From: Chara braunii
Taxonomy: Eukaryota; Streptophyta; Charophyceae; Charales; Characeae
Length of the DNA: 62,987 nucleotides
Direction: 5' to 3'
NCBI GenBank assembly: GCA_003427395.1
Contig: BFEA01000212.1
Location: forward strand, 909,808-972,794
Part shown: positions 20,911 through 32,036 of the stretch, one piece after another
Numbering within the stretch: position 1 is the first letter of the stretch
Layout of the letters: every line of letters begins with the position of its first letter
The notes under the pieces: model-generated
Databases searched by the model: none
What the model was told of the DNA's origin: nothing
What the model saw: the letters and a program-made list of their open reading frames with translations, nothing else
Position numbers and translations under genes: made by a program

Positions 20911-23033
20911 GTAACAAAATATCTCCTCATGTACACAATTACAGAACTGAAGATGTGGTGGGCAAGCAAGATAAAAGCTTGCTTCTCCAGCAGAGATGTG
21001 CATGATTCGTGAATTGTCCCCATTTTTTCATCTAACAAGGTTGTGACGGACAAAACACAAGTGTACACAAAGGTTGTACTAGAAAGATACAACACAACTG
21101 TGGACTATGTCATACAGTCGTGAGTACAGCCAAGTGCAAATGAATCAGTTTTTCATACTTCTTAGTAGAGCTTGCATGGTATCCTTACGTGAACATTGCT
21201 TGTTGTGACATCATCGTGTGGTGGTGCATTCTTCACTCCCTCCTGAGGTTTCTCCATCTCAACCTCTTCCTGTTTTTCAGTTTGCTCATGTTTTGGCACA
21301 TCTTATAAGCTGGGTTGTGAGGGTGGATTGTTGGTACACACGTGATGGTTGCTAACATATTATGAATTTATGACTGTTTGTCCTGACAGATGTTGTAGCA
21401 CTAGGGGCTTAAAATATACGACTGTTTGTACAGGACATAGGAGTAGGTGAAGGGACCCTAGACTCGAGGAAGAGCTGGTATGCGAACTGACCTAAATGAT
21501 AAAAAGAAAAGAGAAAATTAAAAGTGAAGAGGATAACTCAGGAGGGGGAGACTGTGACACGGGGGAATACAGATAAGGGGGGAAATAGGAAAAAGAGGCC
21601 CCTCCTCTCCCCGCCTTGGGTAGTAAGGGACTGCCTAAGGGATGATCACTGTAATGACTGGGTACCATGGTGAATCTCCCGATTACAGTGACTGTGCCCC
21701 AGGCTGCTGGCCCTGCCGCCTGGGGGGTGGGAAGGGCCATACCTACTGTGAAGGAGGGGGGGGGGGGGGGGGGGGGGGGGGAGAGGGGGAGAAGGTTAAG
21801 GTTGAACTATCTAAAATTTGTTGTACAGTTTGCTTGCTGGTAATAAGCAACTGGAATAGAAGAGGCTCTTGTTTGGGGTTAAAAAAAAAGAAGTGGACTG
21901 CTGCAGGCTGTAGCTCTGACCGTGGCGTGGCACGCTAAGAGCAATGCTAACACACAAAAAAAACACAAAAAACAAGCACAGAGGGGCCACAGCAGCATTC
22001 AAATGGCACATCATCTAGCGTTCAAATGATTCTTACATTTCCCTGTTTCCATCGTCCCTTTCCCCCCACTTCTGGCCTTGTCCCTCTGCAGCTGTCCGCG
22101 TCACCCAACCTCCCCCGGCCTGTTTCTGTGCAATTCAAATGATGCATACGTTCCCTTGTTTCCATCCTCCCTTTCCCCCGTCCCTCTGTGGCTGTATGAG
22201 TTTCGCAATCCCCGCCTGTGTGCATGCGCAGTTGGTGTCTTTGCTTTTCTTTGCTGTGAAATGTCCCTGGTTGGGGAAATCCTCAACTTTGAGCATATGG
22301 AGCACACACTTCGCAATGAATGGATGGTAAGCTGGGTAAGGGTGGTTTGGAGGAAAGTCGTGACTTTAGTAGATATGCTAAGAAGGGCATCGGTGTACTT
22401 CCAGGTGTAGCGGTGGTATGCGATGATATGGAGGGCATACATATGTTGAGTGGCAACATTATGGATGTGTGGGGAGCCCCTCCAGCAGACGAGGTGGTGA
22501 CACCAGCTATTTGAGGGGCCAGATGGGGGCACAAAGGAAATGGTCTGCACAAAATGTGACTGCTCTGCAAGCAGGCTTGGTTGGAAAGCGAGACAATGTT
22601 AAACTTCGTGGATGCAGTCATTCCATTACTTCAATGCCAGAATGTTCCACCGCCGCACACCAGAGAATGTGATGCAGGATGTGGTGATGGAAACCCTCCG
22701 TCTTTACGGATGTTTCACTGGAGGCGTTTCGCCAACCTTGAGCTCCTGTTTGTGTCTGTGGATTTCTTCAGGATGTTGTGGTTGTCTATAGAGGGAACAG
22801 AGGCAGTGATATAGATTTCCAAACAGACGAAATGTTAGGGTGTGTTAGGGAGATGGTTGGGGAAGAAAGAATGAGGGATTGTGAGGAAGCAAGGAATGAG
22901 TGTGCTGTCTGTGAGAAATCAATTGTTAGTTGGAAGCTGTTGCTTCTGAACGTTCAAGATGGGCGGTGCTCTGCATCTGTCAGGAGGGAAGAGAGTGGAA
23001 AGATATGGCATGGCTGTGGTGGAAGGTGGGAGA
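20911..23033. other. Unassigned region downstream of the kinase exon
   Basis: A possible donor-like GTAAGC follows an open stretch near 22326, but the encoded peptide is not recognisable as a kinase C-lobe. A direct duplication with period 113 bp (22021-22097 and 22134-22205) is present. No gene can be supported. Confidence 0.4.
21756..21781. repeat. Poly-G run (about 26 G)
   Basis: An uninterrupted G tract. Such runs can form quadruplexes and are prone to length errors in assemblies. Confidence 0.95.
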
Positions 23034-24757
23034 TGACAATGTCCAGAATGCACAATCACATTGAAGGCCAAATAGTATCTCAGTGTCCAGAAAGCAGAAA
23101 TGCACCAATATAACACCAATCAGGGTTACCTGACCGAACGTTCGGGGGCCCCCGGGCTGGCCCCCGAACGTTCGGGCGAACGTTCGGGGGCTGAACACCT
23201 CCAGGTTCGGCCCCCGCCAAAAAACATTTCGGGGCCTAAAAATAAGTTTTTTTTCTGAATGTTTTTTTGTGAGTTCTTTATGACGTAACCGACACGCCTA
23301 TAAATTTTGAAGCCATTCTGCAATGCCCAAAAAACATTAAAAATCGTCAAAGATGGGGGTGTCAAAACGTGCTCGCCCACTCGCTATTTTGTTTTTTTTC
23401 ACTTTTAACTTTTTGTTTTCACTTTATTTCTGGGCCTAAAAAATTTTATTATTTTTTAAAAACAAATTAATGAGTTATTGATTATGTAAACTACATATCT
23501 GTACATTTTCAGGGCATTTGTCGATGCCAACAAATAATTAAAAATCGGCGAAGATGGCGGTGTCGAAAAGGTGCTGGCACACTCACTCATTTTAATTCTC
23601 TTTTTATTGTTTCTTATTTTTATCATAGTGTTTATTTTCTGTATTTGATTTTTAATTCAAATTTGGTAAAGAATTTGGATGTAGTGCCCAGGCAAATGTT
23701 GTTTAGTTTATTTTTCTCCATAACATAGTTTTTTGTAACGTTTGTTTTTTTTTGTTTTGTTTTTTTTTTGGTCGCGTTCGGCCCGAACGGCCGAATGCCT
23801 TCCGAAGGGGTCCCATACGTTCGGGCGTTCGGGTTCGGGCGTTCGGCCCGTCCCGAACGCCGGCAACCCTGACACCAATGAAGAATCGTAACACTGAAAA
23901 CCAATGTCAATGAGAGCTTGTTCTCGCCACCACCAATATGAGTGTCCAGGCCCTATCTCCCTACTTGGCTCTCGGCGCCCAGCCCACTTCCTACACAGCT
24001 ACAGTCTGCCTACTAGTTGACAATGCAACTGTTGACGTCAGCAGCTCACGAAGTACTCGAAGATGTCGCCCAATGCAGACCACCGCCAATACCAGGTATG
24101 TGCCCTCACATCATCATCATCATCATCATCCTTCTTACACCCACGTCTTCCCTCAGTACACCCGAAGACCGCCCCTGGGCCTCACTGTACACCCAAGCCC
24201 TCAGCCAGCTATGGAGGCTGGGCTATGGCACTGCCCTCAGCAGCGCCCTGCTTCCACACACGACCGCACGTGCGCAGCACCTTGCTCCAGCGCTAGCAGC
24301 CAGCACGCGAGCGAAAGCTCCAGCAGTGCTGCCTCCAGCTAGCAAGTGCCTGAATGCCACTCCAGGCATCGAGCTCTTTCCTATATGGAAAGAGCCTGCC
24401 TGCCTTCGCAGCCTGGCTGGCCTGGTCCTGGGCCCAGAAGCTTCCGGTAGGCCGCAGGATTCTGTGTCTCTGGTGCAGCTACTGGGCCTCATTCGGTTGG
24501 GCCTCCTAACTGTCTGTGTATGAGGCTGTGAATCTCGCCCAGGGCCTGCGCTTTCAGAAAAGCCTAGAAGGCCGTGGAATTTCCTCGCTGCCCGGCCTGT
24601 TTCCTTCAACCAACTGGCGCGATGAAAACTGCCTGGACCCCAAATACGAAATTGACAGCCAAAGGGCCTCTCATGATTTATTAGGCCCGCCTTCACTTAG
24701 GGCCCGTGCGGATGCAGCAGGGGCCCCTCAAGCCTGCCGAGGACTCAGATCCTCTCA
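23034..24757 (-). repeat. 3' LTR of element B (interrupted)
   Basis: Matches 30850-32036 apart from a 751-bp insertion at 23121-23871 with its 8-bp duplication. It lacks the 258-bp internal duplication seen in the 5' LTR and carries about 60 bp (around 24580-24640) that the 5' LTR lacks. Confidence 0.9.
23121..23871. mobile_element. Non-autonomous hAT-type DNA transposon (751 bp)
   Basis: The ends are CAGGGTTACC and GGCAACCCTG, inverted repeats of 10 bp with one mismatch. The 8-bp direct duplication ACACCAAT flanks it at 23113-23120 and 23872-23879. The other LTR of element B has a single ACACGAAT at 30929-30936, an empty site. CAGGG termini plus an 8-bp duplication define the hAT superfamily. 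Subterminal regions are crowded with (C)GAACG and ACGTTCGGG motifs, possible transposase binding sites. There is no transposase gene. The interior is two diverged direct copies (about 23232-23392 and 23432-23595). Confidence 0.92.
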
Positions 24758-24771
24758 TTCCCTCCTCCTCT
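24758..24771 (-). other. Polypurine tract of element B
   Basis: AGAGGAGGAGGGAA on the minus strand directly abuts the TG of the 3' LTR, the expected primer for plus-strand DNA synthesis. Confidence 0.85.
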
Positions 24772-24832
24772 ACTTCGATAGTCCTTTGAGAAGTTCTTAT
24801 GCTACAGGCTGCTTCCCTTTCAGCTTCCTCTC

Positions 24833-25102
24833 GTAACTTGAAATAATTTGGGGAGCAGTTTTCATTAATTCCTCTCTTGTGAACCACCGGTCTTCTTGAG
24901 GATCAATGTGATGTCTGAACCGCACTCGATATTGCATCTGTGGTTTTGGCGGTCGACCCCTTCCTGGAGGTTTGGGTACAGGCATCAGCTTGTGCTCGAT
25001 GATATCGTCAAATGTCCACGTGTCCATCCATGGTTGGGGGCAGCATTGATCTGCTTGAGGGAAATTCATCAGTGACAGCGAAAGGTTCCAACTTGGATGC
25101 AT
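24833..25102 (-). pseudogene. Chromodomain-like C-terminus of element B
   Basis: This frame follows the integrase after a frameshift near 25090. It contains the F-D-D-I-I-E-H-K segment, a proline-rich loop, Q-Y-R-V-R-F and D-R-W-F-T-R-E-E-L, then T-A-P-Q-I-I-S-S-Y-E, matching the tails of elements A and C. It ends with a stop about 60 bp before the PPT. Confidence 0.8.
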
Positions 25103-26330
25103 GGAAAACAGAGTAAGTACGTAAGTGTGCAGGAATGTGAATCATGTATGACCGACCATCTGGTTGATCCCCTACAACTCTCCCAGGGCCCAAAGTACTG
25201 TGGCATTTGTTTGTGTGAAATCCCCAACTCTTGACCTAGTTCAGATGATTTTACCCAGACTTGTTCACCTACCTGAAAGTTGGCCTGTCGTCTATGCATA
25301 TTCTCAGATGCAATCATGGCATCTTGAGCTTTCTTAATGTGTTCTACAGCCTGTTGCAGCATCTGTTTGTATTTGATAGCGAACTCTAGGCTGCCAGGTG
25401 ATGCATTTTGCAGTTGTTCAGGTAATAGAAAGTCCAGTGCTGATCTGGGCTTGCAACCGAGTTGTAATTGGTTGGGAGTCATACCAGTAGTGCTATGCAC
25501 ATCGTTATTGTACAGGCTGGTGACGAAAGGCAACTTCTCGTCCCAGTCATCCTGACTTGGCTTGATGTAATGCCGAAGCAGGTCTTGTACTACACAATTC
25601 ATTTGTTCAGCCTGGCCATTTGACTCAGGGTGGTTCCCTGATGTCATTTGGATCCGGGTGCCCATCTGTTGGGTTGTGCTTTGCCACAGTTCGCTGGTGA
25701 ATCTCACGTCCCTGTCTCTAACCATAGACGTAGGTAGACCGAAGTCACGTACCCAGTTATCCATAAAGAGCTTGATGATGTGGTAAGTTCTGGCTGTCTC
25801 AGGCATAGCAATTACTCTTGCATATTTAGTAAATCTATCCACAATGACAAATATATGCCTTTTTCCACTCTTGCTGGTCACGGGAGTATCCATGAAATCC
25901 ATGGGCACTCTTTGCCCAGGTCCAGCAGGTATAGGCAGGGGTTTAATCAATGTCGAAGGTGCCTGCGTTCTTGGTTTGTCACGTTGACAAACTTGGCAGG
26001 TCTCTACATATCTCTTTGCATCCTGCATCATTGTTGGCCACCAAAACTTCTGCACTAGGTTAGCTGATGTCTTTCTATAGCCAAAATGACCAGTTGCATC
26101 ATGGCATGCCCCTAAAAATAGACTACGCAAAAACTCGCTATTAGGAACACACAATCTTTTATTCCCTGCCTTTTCAAGAAACAGCAAGCCATCTACCATC
26201 GTAAATTCGTCAGAAGTTACTTTATCCTTCTCTTTGGACTTACGGATGATCTTAGACATAACGGAATTTGGATGATAGGCTTCCATCAAAGATTGAGTTA
26301 GATCGTCAGATATGCCAAATTCAGTCACTA
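25069..26330 (-). pseudogene. Integrase of element B
   Basis: This is the best-preserved domain in the element and lies in an uninterrupted frame. The zinc-binding region shows H-D-A-T-G-H-F-G and C-Q-V-C-Q-R. The catalytic core shows P-M-D-F-M-D, R-D-R-D-V-R-F and N-G-Q-A-E-Q-M-N, so D, D and E are all present. The enzyme would insert element cDNA into the genome. The frame breaks just before the chromodomain tail. Confidence 0.9.
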
Positions 26331-26790
26331 ACGCGCCCAGGTAATCTGCCCGACGTGATAGTGCATCAACTACTTTGTTGTACTCTCCCTTGATTGGATC
26401 AAGTTGATAGTCATACATGTCTATCACTTGAATGCACCGGTTGAGTGCGTCAGAAAGTACAGGCAGTGTCTTGATCTAGCGCAAGGTCTCATGGTCAGAT
26501 CTCAAGTAGAAGAATCTACCTAGGAGGCAGTGTCTCCAATGGACCAGCTCTCTGTAGAGGGCATAGTGCTCACGCTCATATGTGGACTTCGCTAGCTTTT
26601 GTGACAACATCTTCTTACTCATGTACTGGATAGGTCTCAACTTTGGCCCCTCCTTTTGCGCAAGGACCGCGCCTATGCCATATTGGCTGGCGTCTGTGGT
26701 CACGACAAATGGCTTATCAGGATCCGAAAGTTTAAGAACTTCGTAGTGTGTCAGAGCATACTTCAGTTTAAGAACTTCGCAGTGTGTCAT
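26331..26790 (-). pseudogene. RNase H of element B
   Basis: The T-T-D-A-S-Q-Y-G-I-G motif with its catalytic Asp is intact, followed by Y-E-R-E-H-Y-A-L and S-D-H-E-T-L. A TAG near 26476 separates this part from the V-V-D-A-L-S-R-R end, which lies at the start of the integrase frame. The stop occupies a position where relatives have Gln or Trp. Confidence 0.85.
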
Positions 26791-27016
26791 ACTTCAGTTT
26801 AAGAACTTTGTAGTGTGTCAGAGCTTGCTTCAAACTCTTCAGTCCACTCCCAAGGGGTGTCAAGTCGAGTTAGATCAGTTAATGGGGAAGCTATAGTACT
26901 ATAGTTTTTAACAAACGGACGATAGTAGCCCGTTCGGGGTCAAGTCGAGTTAGATCAGTTAATGTGGAAGCTATAGTACTATAGTTTTTAACAAACGGAC
27001 GATAGTAACCCGTCAA
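26726..27016. repeat. Local tandem duplications in the RT-RNase H linker of element B
   Basis: A unit of about 37 bp containing AGTTTAAGAACTT occurs three times at 26726-26830. A unit of about 79 bp is duplicated at 26858-26937 and 26938-27016. Both arose after the element lost function, as they add foreign codons and shift frame. Confidence 0.85.
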
Positions 27017-27848
27017 CCCCAAAAACGATCGGACCTCAGTAACAGTATGAGGTGTGGGCCAGTCCCGTATGCTGGCCACTTTGGCATCGTCCGTCCTCAT
27101 CCCATCCGCAGAGATTTCATGACCCAAGTACAAGATCTTGGTGTGACTGGACTCGCATTTCTCCAAGTTTACGTTGTACTTGTGCTGTCTTAGGAGACCT
27201 AGCACTGTTTTTAAGTGCTCAGCGTGCTCCTCTACAGTCTTACTGAAGATAAGAATATCGTTGAGGTACACGATGATAAACTTGCCTAAGTATTCATGAA
27301 ATATCATGTTCATCGCGTGCTGGAATGTACCAGGTGCATTGCAACTGCCAGAGGGCATCACCACAAACTCGTACAGACCATACCTGGTTTGGAAGACGGT
27401 TTTGTGCTGGTCCTCAAGTCTAATGGCAATTTGATGGTATCCGGACTTTAGATCTATCTTTGTGAAGTACCGACATCCCTGCTCTATCCAATAGGTCGTT
27501 GATGCGGGGTAGGGGCTCCGCGTTCTTAACGCTGATGGCATTGAGGCCCCTATAGTCAATGCACATCCTCAGTGTACCTCCCTTTTTAGGGACAAATAAG
27601 ACTGGCGCATCGTAAGGGGAGGTACTAGGCCGAATCCATCCTTTTTTTGTGAGCTCCTTGAGCTGGCGGCGGAGCTCATCCAACTCCGCAGGAGACATCC
27701 TATAGATTCGTCCTCTAGGCACCTTACTACCTGGAACAACCTCTATTGCATGGACAACCTCCCTTTCCACCACGCCTGTGGGCTCCGACAACCCTTGTCG
27801 TGACCTTCTTGCCTCGGCAAGTCCTCGACATGTGGCCATAGTTGCCAC
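26891..27848 (-). pseudogene. Reverse transcriptase of element B with YLND active site
   Basis: An N-terminal piece (27848-27420) carries R-I-Y-R-M-S-P, G-W-I-R-P-S, F-V-P-K-K and Y-R-G-L-N. A second frame (27559-26891) carries [15 protein letters not shown] and the thumb. The two join through a frameshift near 27480. The catalytic YLDD reads YLND (Asn codon at 27260-27262), which removes a metal-binding Asp, so this copy cannot synthesise DNA. The RT N-terminus follows the gag zinc knuckle directly, without a protease. Confidence 0.88.
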
Positions 27849-29616
27849 AATTCATGTATGTGGCCCTGGCAACTCAGTCCTTCCACACCTCGTAATCTAA
27901 ACAAAGTTTTACCCATGCGGGTGTTCCTTGGCCGCCCTGACTCGTAGACCGGCCTACCTTCTTCTTCCCGGTCCCCCTAGTCTTTTCCTTTTTAGGAGCC
28001 TGAACTCCCCCATCCGAAGTCTCGCTGGCCCCATCATGCTCTGTCTCGTCCCCATAGTCTGGGAAGTCGTCATTTTTTGTCGCCTGACCATCATGGTTGA
28101 CGAACATGAGTTGACCTTTCTTTTTCCAATCCTGGGGAAGTCTCTTCTTCCTACCATCTCCCTGACTCTGATGCGCGGACCCAAGCTTTGCCTCTATATC
28201 TAAGGCTTTCTTGCTAAAAGAGGCGAAGTTATGTTGGTCGACGTAGGCCTCATCCACCAGCTTAGTCCTAACCTTTGAAGGCAGACATCTCAAGTAATCC
28301 GTGAGGAGTACCTGCTGGTCGTAACGCACACCAGGTAGCACGAGCAGACGTTCTACGGTGTTTGTGATCTCACAAACATTCTTGTACCCGTTGGCACAAA
28401 GATTGTTAATCGCGTCGGTGGCCTTCTGTGCCCCTTGAGGGTCATGCCACCTATTATACACAGACTGTACGAAGTCTTCCAATGTCTGGGCCTGGGCCCA
28501 GGCATCGAACTTTGACCGTAGCCCTGTTGTTGTACTAACCCATTCAACCAACGCGCTGCCGATCCCTCTAAAAAGGAAGCAGCAACTATGACTTCCTGCT
28601 CTGGCCTAGTGAGTTTGTGCCTCACATAGGTAGGCACAATCCTCACCCAGGTATCCAAGTCCTCATCCTTCTTCCTGTCGCCAGAGAAGGGCTTAGGACT
28701 AGGGTATCTTGGGCATCCACTGCATAGCCTGGATCTGCCCAGGTGATTGCTGCAGTGGCTGCATAGCCACTGAGACAAGTTGCTGCATGCTCACCTGGGT
28801 CTGTCCTGACGATGGGACTGTAGTTACCACCATCATGGATGATACAGTAGAAGCTCTAAGGACCGGACCACTAACTACTGGTTGTCCGCCTGAGAGAGGT
28901 ATGCCATACATAGGCGAGAAGGTTTGCCCTATTGGCGACGACGTCACTGAAGGACCTGCAACCGAAGGGGGAACTACAGGGAACTGGGCCTGCCTCGTGA
29001 CTGGGCGAGACCCCTGAAGTGCAGCCATAATTCGTTTCTGGCCTACCACTAGTTCAGCCAAACAGTTTCTGTTGTTCTGCCACACAAAGTAGTGAGTTGC
29101 GCCGCAACCGATCAACAGGATTTAACGTAGCATCATCTATTCCTTCTAGTCCTCTTAGCTCCTGCAACCTAGTGCCTAATCTGACTTTTCTCAATCTAGC
29201 CCTTTCTCTTCTCTCTTCTACTTCTCTCAGTTGTCGTTGTAACTCATCATGAAGAGCTTCCGTTTGGAGGATCTCATAATCCTCCGGAGTGAGCGGGGGC
29301 TGCTGGCTGACTTGCACGCCAACAGTCTGACTTATGGAGCCTTGAGTATTCCTAACGAAGAGGCCTGTGAAGAGGCCTGTGACATGCTAGAGGAGGTAGC
29401 CATGGTCACACCTGTGCTAGCTATGCTCCTAGCCCTGGCGCTGGCCTCAGCGTCCCTTGTCCTCCGTAATGCCGCCCTCTCCTTAGCTTCTCTCCGCAGC
29501 CTCCTTTCCTCTCCTGAACCTATCTCTACGAAGGTCAAAGGTCGACTGAGAGCAGTTTTGCGAGTAACCCTGAGATCTTCCGCTACCTCCTCCTCACTAC
29601 TAACAACTTCACTCAT
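27817..29616 (-). pseudogene. Gag of element B
   Basis: Four overlapping frames together give Gag. An acidic and basic coiled-coil N-terminus (29616-29332 and 29317-29054, rich in E, R and L) is followed by a Gln/Pro/Ser-rich linker (29115-28699). The capsid then starts with P-F-S-G-D-R and includes A-A-R-W-L-N-G-L (about 28720-28530), continues in 28551-27874 with a basic linker, and ends in a zinc knuckle (27858-27817). The first Cys of the knuckle is Tyr. At least three frameshifts separate the pieces. Confidence 0.8.
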
Positions 29617-30808
29617 GAGCTACAGTGGAGTGTGATCTAAACTAGAATCCACACTGAATTCTACCTTAGCATGACACCCAATTGAGTTAGAATAATCAAT
29701 GATTCTCGGTCAGCCTGGAGAAAATAGTCAAGCGGTAACCAATAACTAGTGTCAGATCCTATAGGCAACACTATTTCTATTTTTAGATTATTCTAAAACA
29801 GTTTGCATGCAGCATAGGATAAAACTAGACTATCTGCAACTGTTTGTTTGTTGTCAGTCAAGTCCGTAACAACTAAAAATCCAAAATAAAAACAATCTAC
29901 CTGCTGAGATACATGCTGGATGGCAGTTTTTCTAATTAATGTCTCAGCGAACAGTTACCGGAATCCAACCCTCCCCCTGTATCCCTCTTGAGTAGTCACC
30001 TTGTGTCAACGTCCTAAGCACCTGGTTGAGCTGCGTGTCTGAAGGTGTGCAATCCGGCGCACCCCTGTGCCCCAAGTCTACGCCGAACCTGCCAGCCCTT
30101 GCACCTTATTTATCTTCGCATGCAACGAGCCTTACACCCGGTTTGATCTGGATGATCAAGAGGCAGTTTAAGGACAGCCCCCAAGGTCCTCAGGAATTAT
30201 TTAACGTCATAGACAGGACGACGATCACAACCAGAGTCAACACTGAGTCCCCACTAGAAATATTTAAAGATGGTCTGGTAAGCGTCTGTCCAAGGGGCAA
30301 CGGGTTGGCATGGTGACCGTGACCCGAGTGCTTCGTCCAGGGCCCTTCAGAGGCAACGGTCGTCTCCCACCAGCTTGCTGCCCAGGAAGAATGTCGATTT
30401 TCAAGGTTGAGCGCTTGCGACACCTCACATTGAGAAGACTCTCAAAACATAACTCACTTCCTCGCGGTAAGAAGTAATGGAGAGGGTAGATAAGGAAGAG
30501 AGCAACGTACCTCATAATGCTGCCCCCAACCACAGATTTCTTACCGGCAACCTGATGTGCATTTATGATGAACGGTCTTTGCCTCCGCACAACCAACACC
30601 GGAATGCAGTTCCACCTCGGCTTAAATGCCACATCAGCGAGCTCTCATCATCCAGCGTACACCCCTAATGTCACCACATAGCTTCCTGGCGCGCCCACAT
30701 GACCCTGGGCCGCCAATCATTCAACGCCACAGCCTTGTCACTGCCCCACACTTCCTGCGAAGCACCAAACAGCTATTGCGAAGAATCAATGAAGCCCAGT
30801 TCGAACCA
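29617..30808 (-). other. 5' leader of element B
   Basis: Non-coding stretch between PBS and gag. A part at about 30150-30240 resembles 36310-36410 in front of element C, including a shared CAGGACGACGATCAC. Confidence 0.7.
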
Positions 30809-30820
30809 GCTCCGATGCCA
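30809..30820 (-). other. Primer binding site of element B
   Basis: TGGCATCGGAGC on the minus strand, 3 bases inside the LTR end. It differs at two positions, both transitions, from TGGTATCAGAGC, the complement of the initiator tRNA-Met 3' end. Confidence 0.8.
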
Positions 30821-30823
30821 AAT

Positions 30824-31165
30824 TGCAAGGAAAATGAGCAATAGCGAGATGACAATGTCCAGAATGCACAATCACATTGAAGGCCAGATAGTATCTCGGT
30901 GTCCAGAAAGCAGAAATGCACCAATATAACACGAATGAAGAATTGTAACACTGAAAACCAATGTCAATGAGAGCTTGCTCTCGCCGCCACCAACATGAGT
31001 GTCCAGGCCCTATCTCCCTACTTGGCTCTCGGCGCCCAGCCTACTTGCTACACAGCTACAGTCTGCCTACTAATTGACAATGCAACTGTTGGCGTCAGCA
31101 GCACACGAAGTACTTGAAGATGTCGCCCAATGCAGACCACCACCAATACCAGGTATGTGCCCTCA

Positions 31166-31201
<36 letters not shown>

Positions 31202-32036
31202 TCTCTCTCTCCCCCTCTTCTTACACCCACGTCTTCCCTCAGTACACCCGAAGACCATCCATGCGCCTCACTGTACAACCAAGCCCTCAGCCAGCTATGG
31301 AGGCTGGGCTATGGCGCTGCCCTCAGCAGCGCCCTGCTTCCACACATGACTGCACGTGCGCAGCACCTTGCTCCAGCGCTAGCAGCCAGCACGCGAGCGA
31401 AAGCTCCAGCAGTGCTGCCGCCAGCCAGCAAGTGCCTGAATGCCACTCCAGGCATCGAGCTCTTTCCTATATGGAAAGAGCCTGCCTGCCTTCGCAGCCT
31501 GGCTGGCCTGGGCCTGGGCCCAGAAGCTTCCGGTAGGCCCCAGGATGCTGCGCCTCTGGTGCAGCTACTGGGCCTCATTCGTTCGGGCCTCCCAACTGTC
31601 TGTGTATGAGGCTGCGAATCTTGCCCGGGGCCTGCGCTTTCGGAAAAGCCTAGAAGCTCCAGCAGCGCTACCGCCAGCCAGCAAGTGCCTGAATGCCACT
31701 CCAGGCATCGAGCTCTTTCCTATAAGGAAAGAGCCTGCCTGCCTTCGCAGCCTGGCTGGCCCGGGCCTGGGCCCAGAAGCTTCCGGTAGGCCCCAGGATG
31801 CTGCGCCCCTGGTGCAGCTACTGGGCCTCGTTCGGTTGGGCCTCCCAACTGTCTGTGTATGAGGCTGTGAATCTCGCCCAGGGCCTGCGCTTTCGGAAAA
31901 GCCTTGAAGGCCGTGGGCCTCTCATACGAAATTGACAGCCGAGGGCCTCTCATGATTTATTAGGACCACCTTCACTTAGGGCGGGCACAAATGCAGCAGG
32001 GGCCCCTCAGGGCTGCCGAGGACTCAGATCCTCGCA
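30824..32036 (-). repeat. 5' LTR of element B
   Basis: On the minus strand it begins TGCGAGG and ends CCTTGCA. It contains a (CAT)n tract (about 31167-31198) and a tandem duplication with period near 250 bp (units starting about 31401 and 31651) not present in the 3' LTR. It retains the empty target site for the hAT element at 30929-30936. Confidence 0.88.

Larger units (their letters stand above)
23034..32036 (-). mobile_element. Ty3/gypsy element B with LTRs, PBS and PPT (minus strand)
   Basis: Reading the minus strand: 5' LTR 32036-30824, PBS 30820-30809, a leader of about 1.2 kb, gag 29616-27817, RT, RNase H, integrase, chromodomain tail, PPT 24771-24758, and 3' LTR 24757-23034. The LTRs begin TG and the 5' LTR ends CA. 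The outer 22-26 bp of the 3' LTR are missing and no target duplication is visible. Protease is absent, and RT carries an active-site change. A hAT-type element lies in the 3' LTR. Confidence 0.9.

Noticed and set aside
22245-22330. Possible exon ending at a GTAAGC donor
   Set aside because: No acceptor was fixed and the peptide matches no kinase C-lobe motif, so it was not called.
24017-24523. Open frames of up to 168 codons in both LTRs of element B
   Set aside because: They lie in LTR sequence with a (CAT)n tract; frame lengths differ between the two LTRs and no domain is recognisable.
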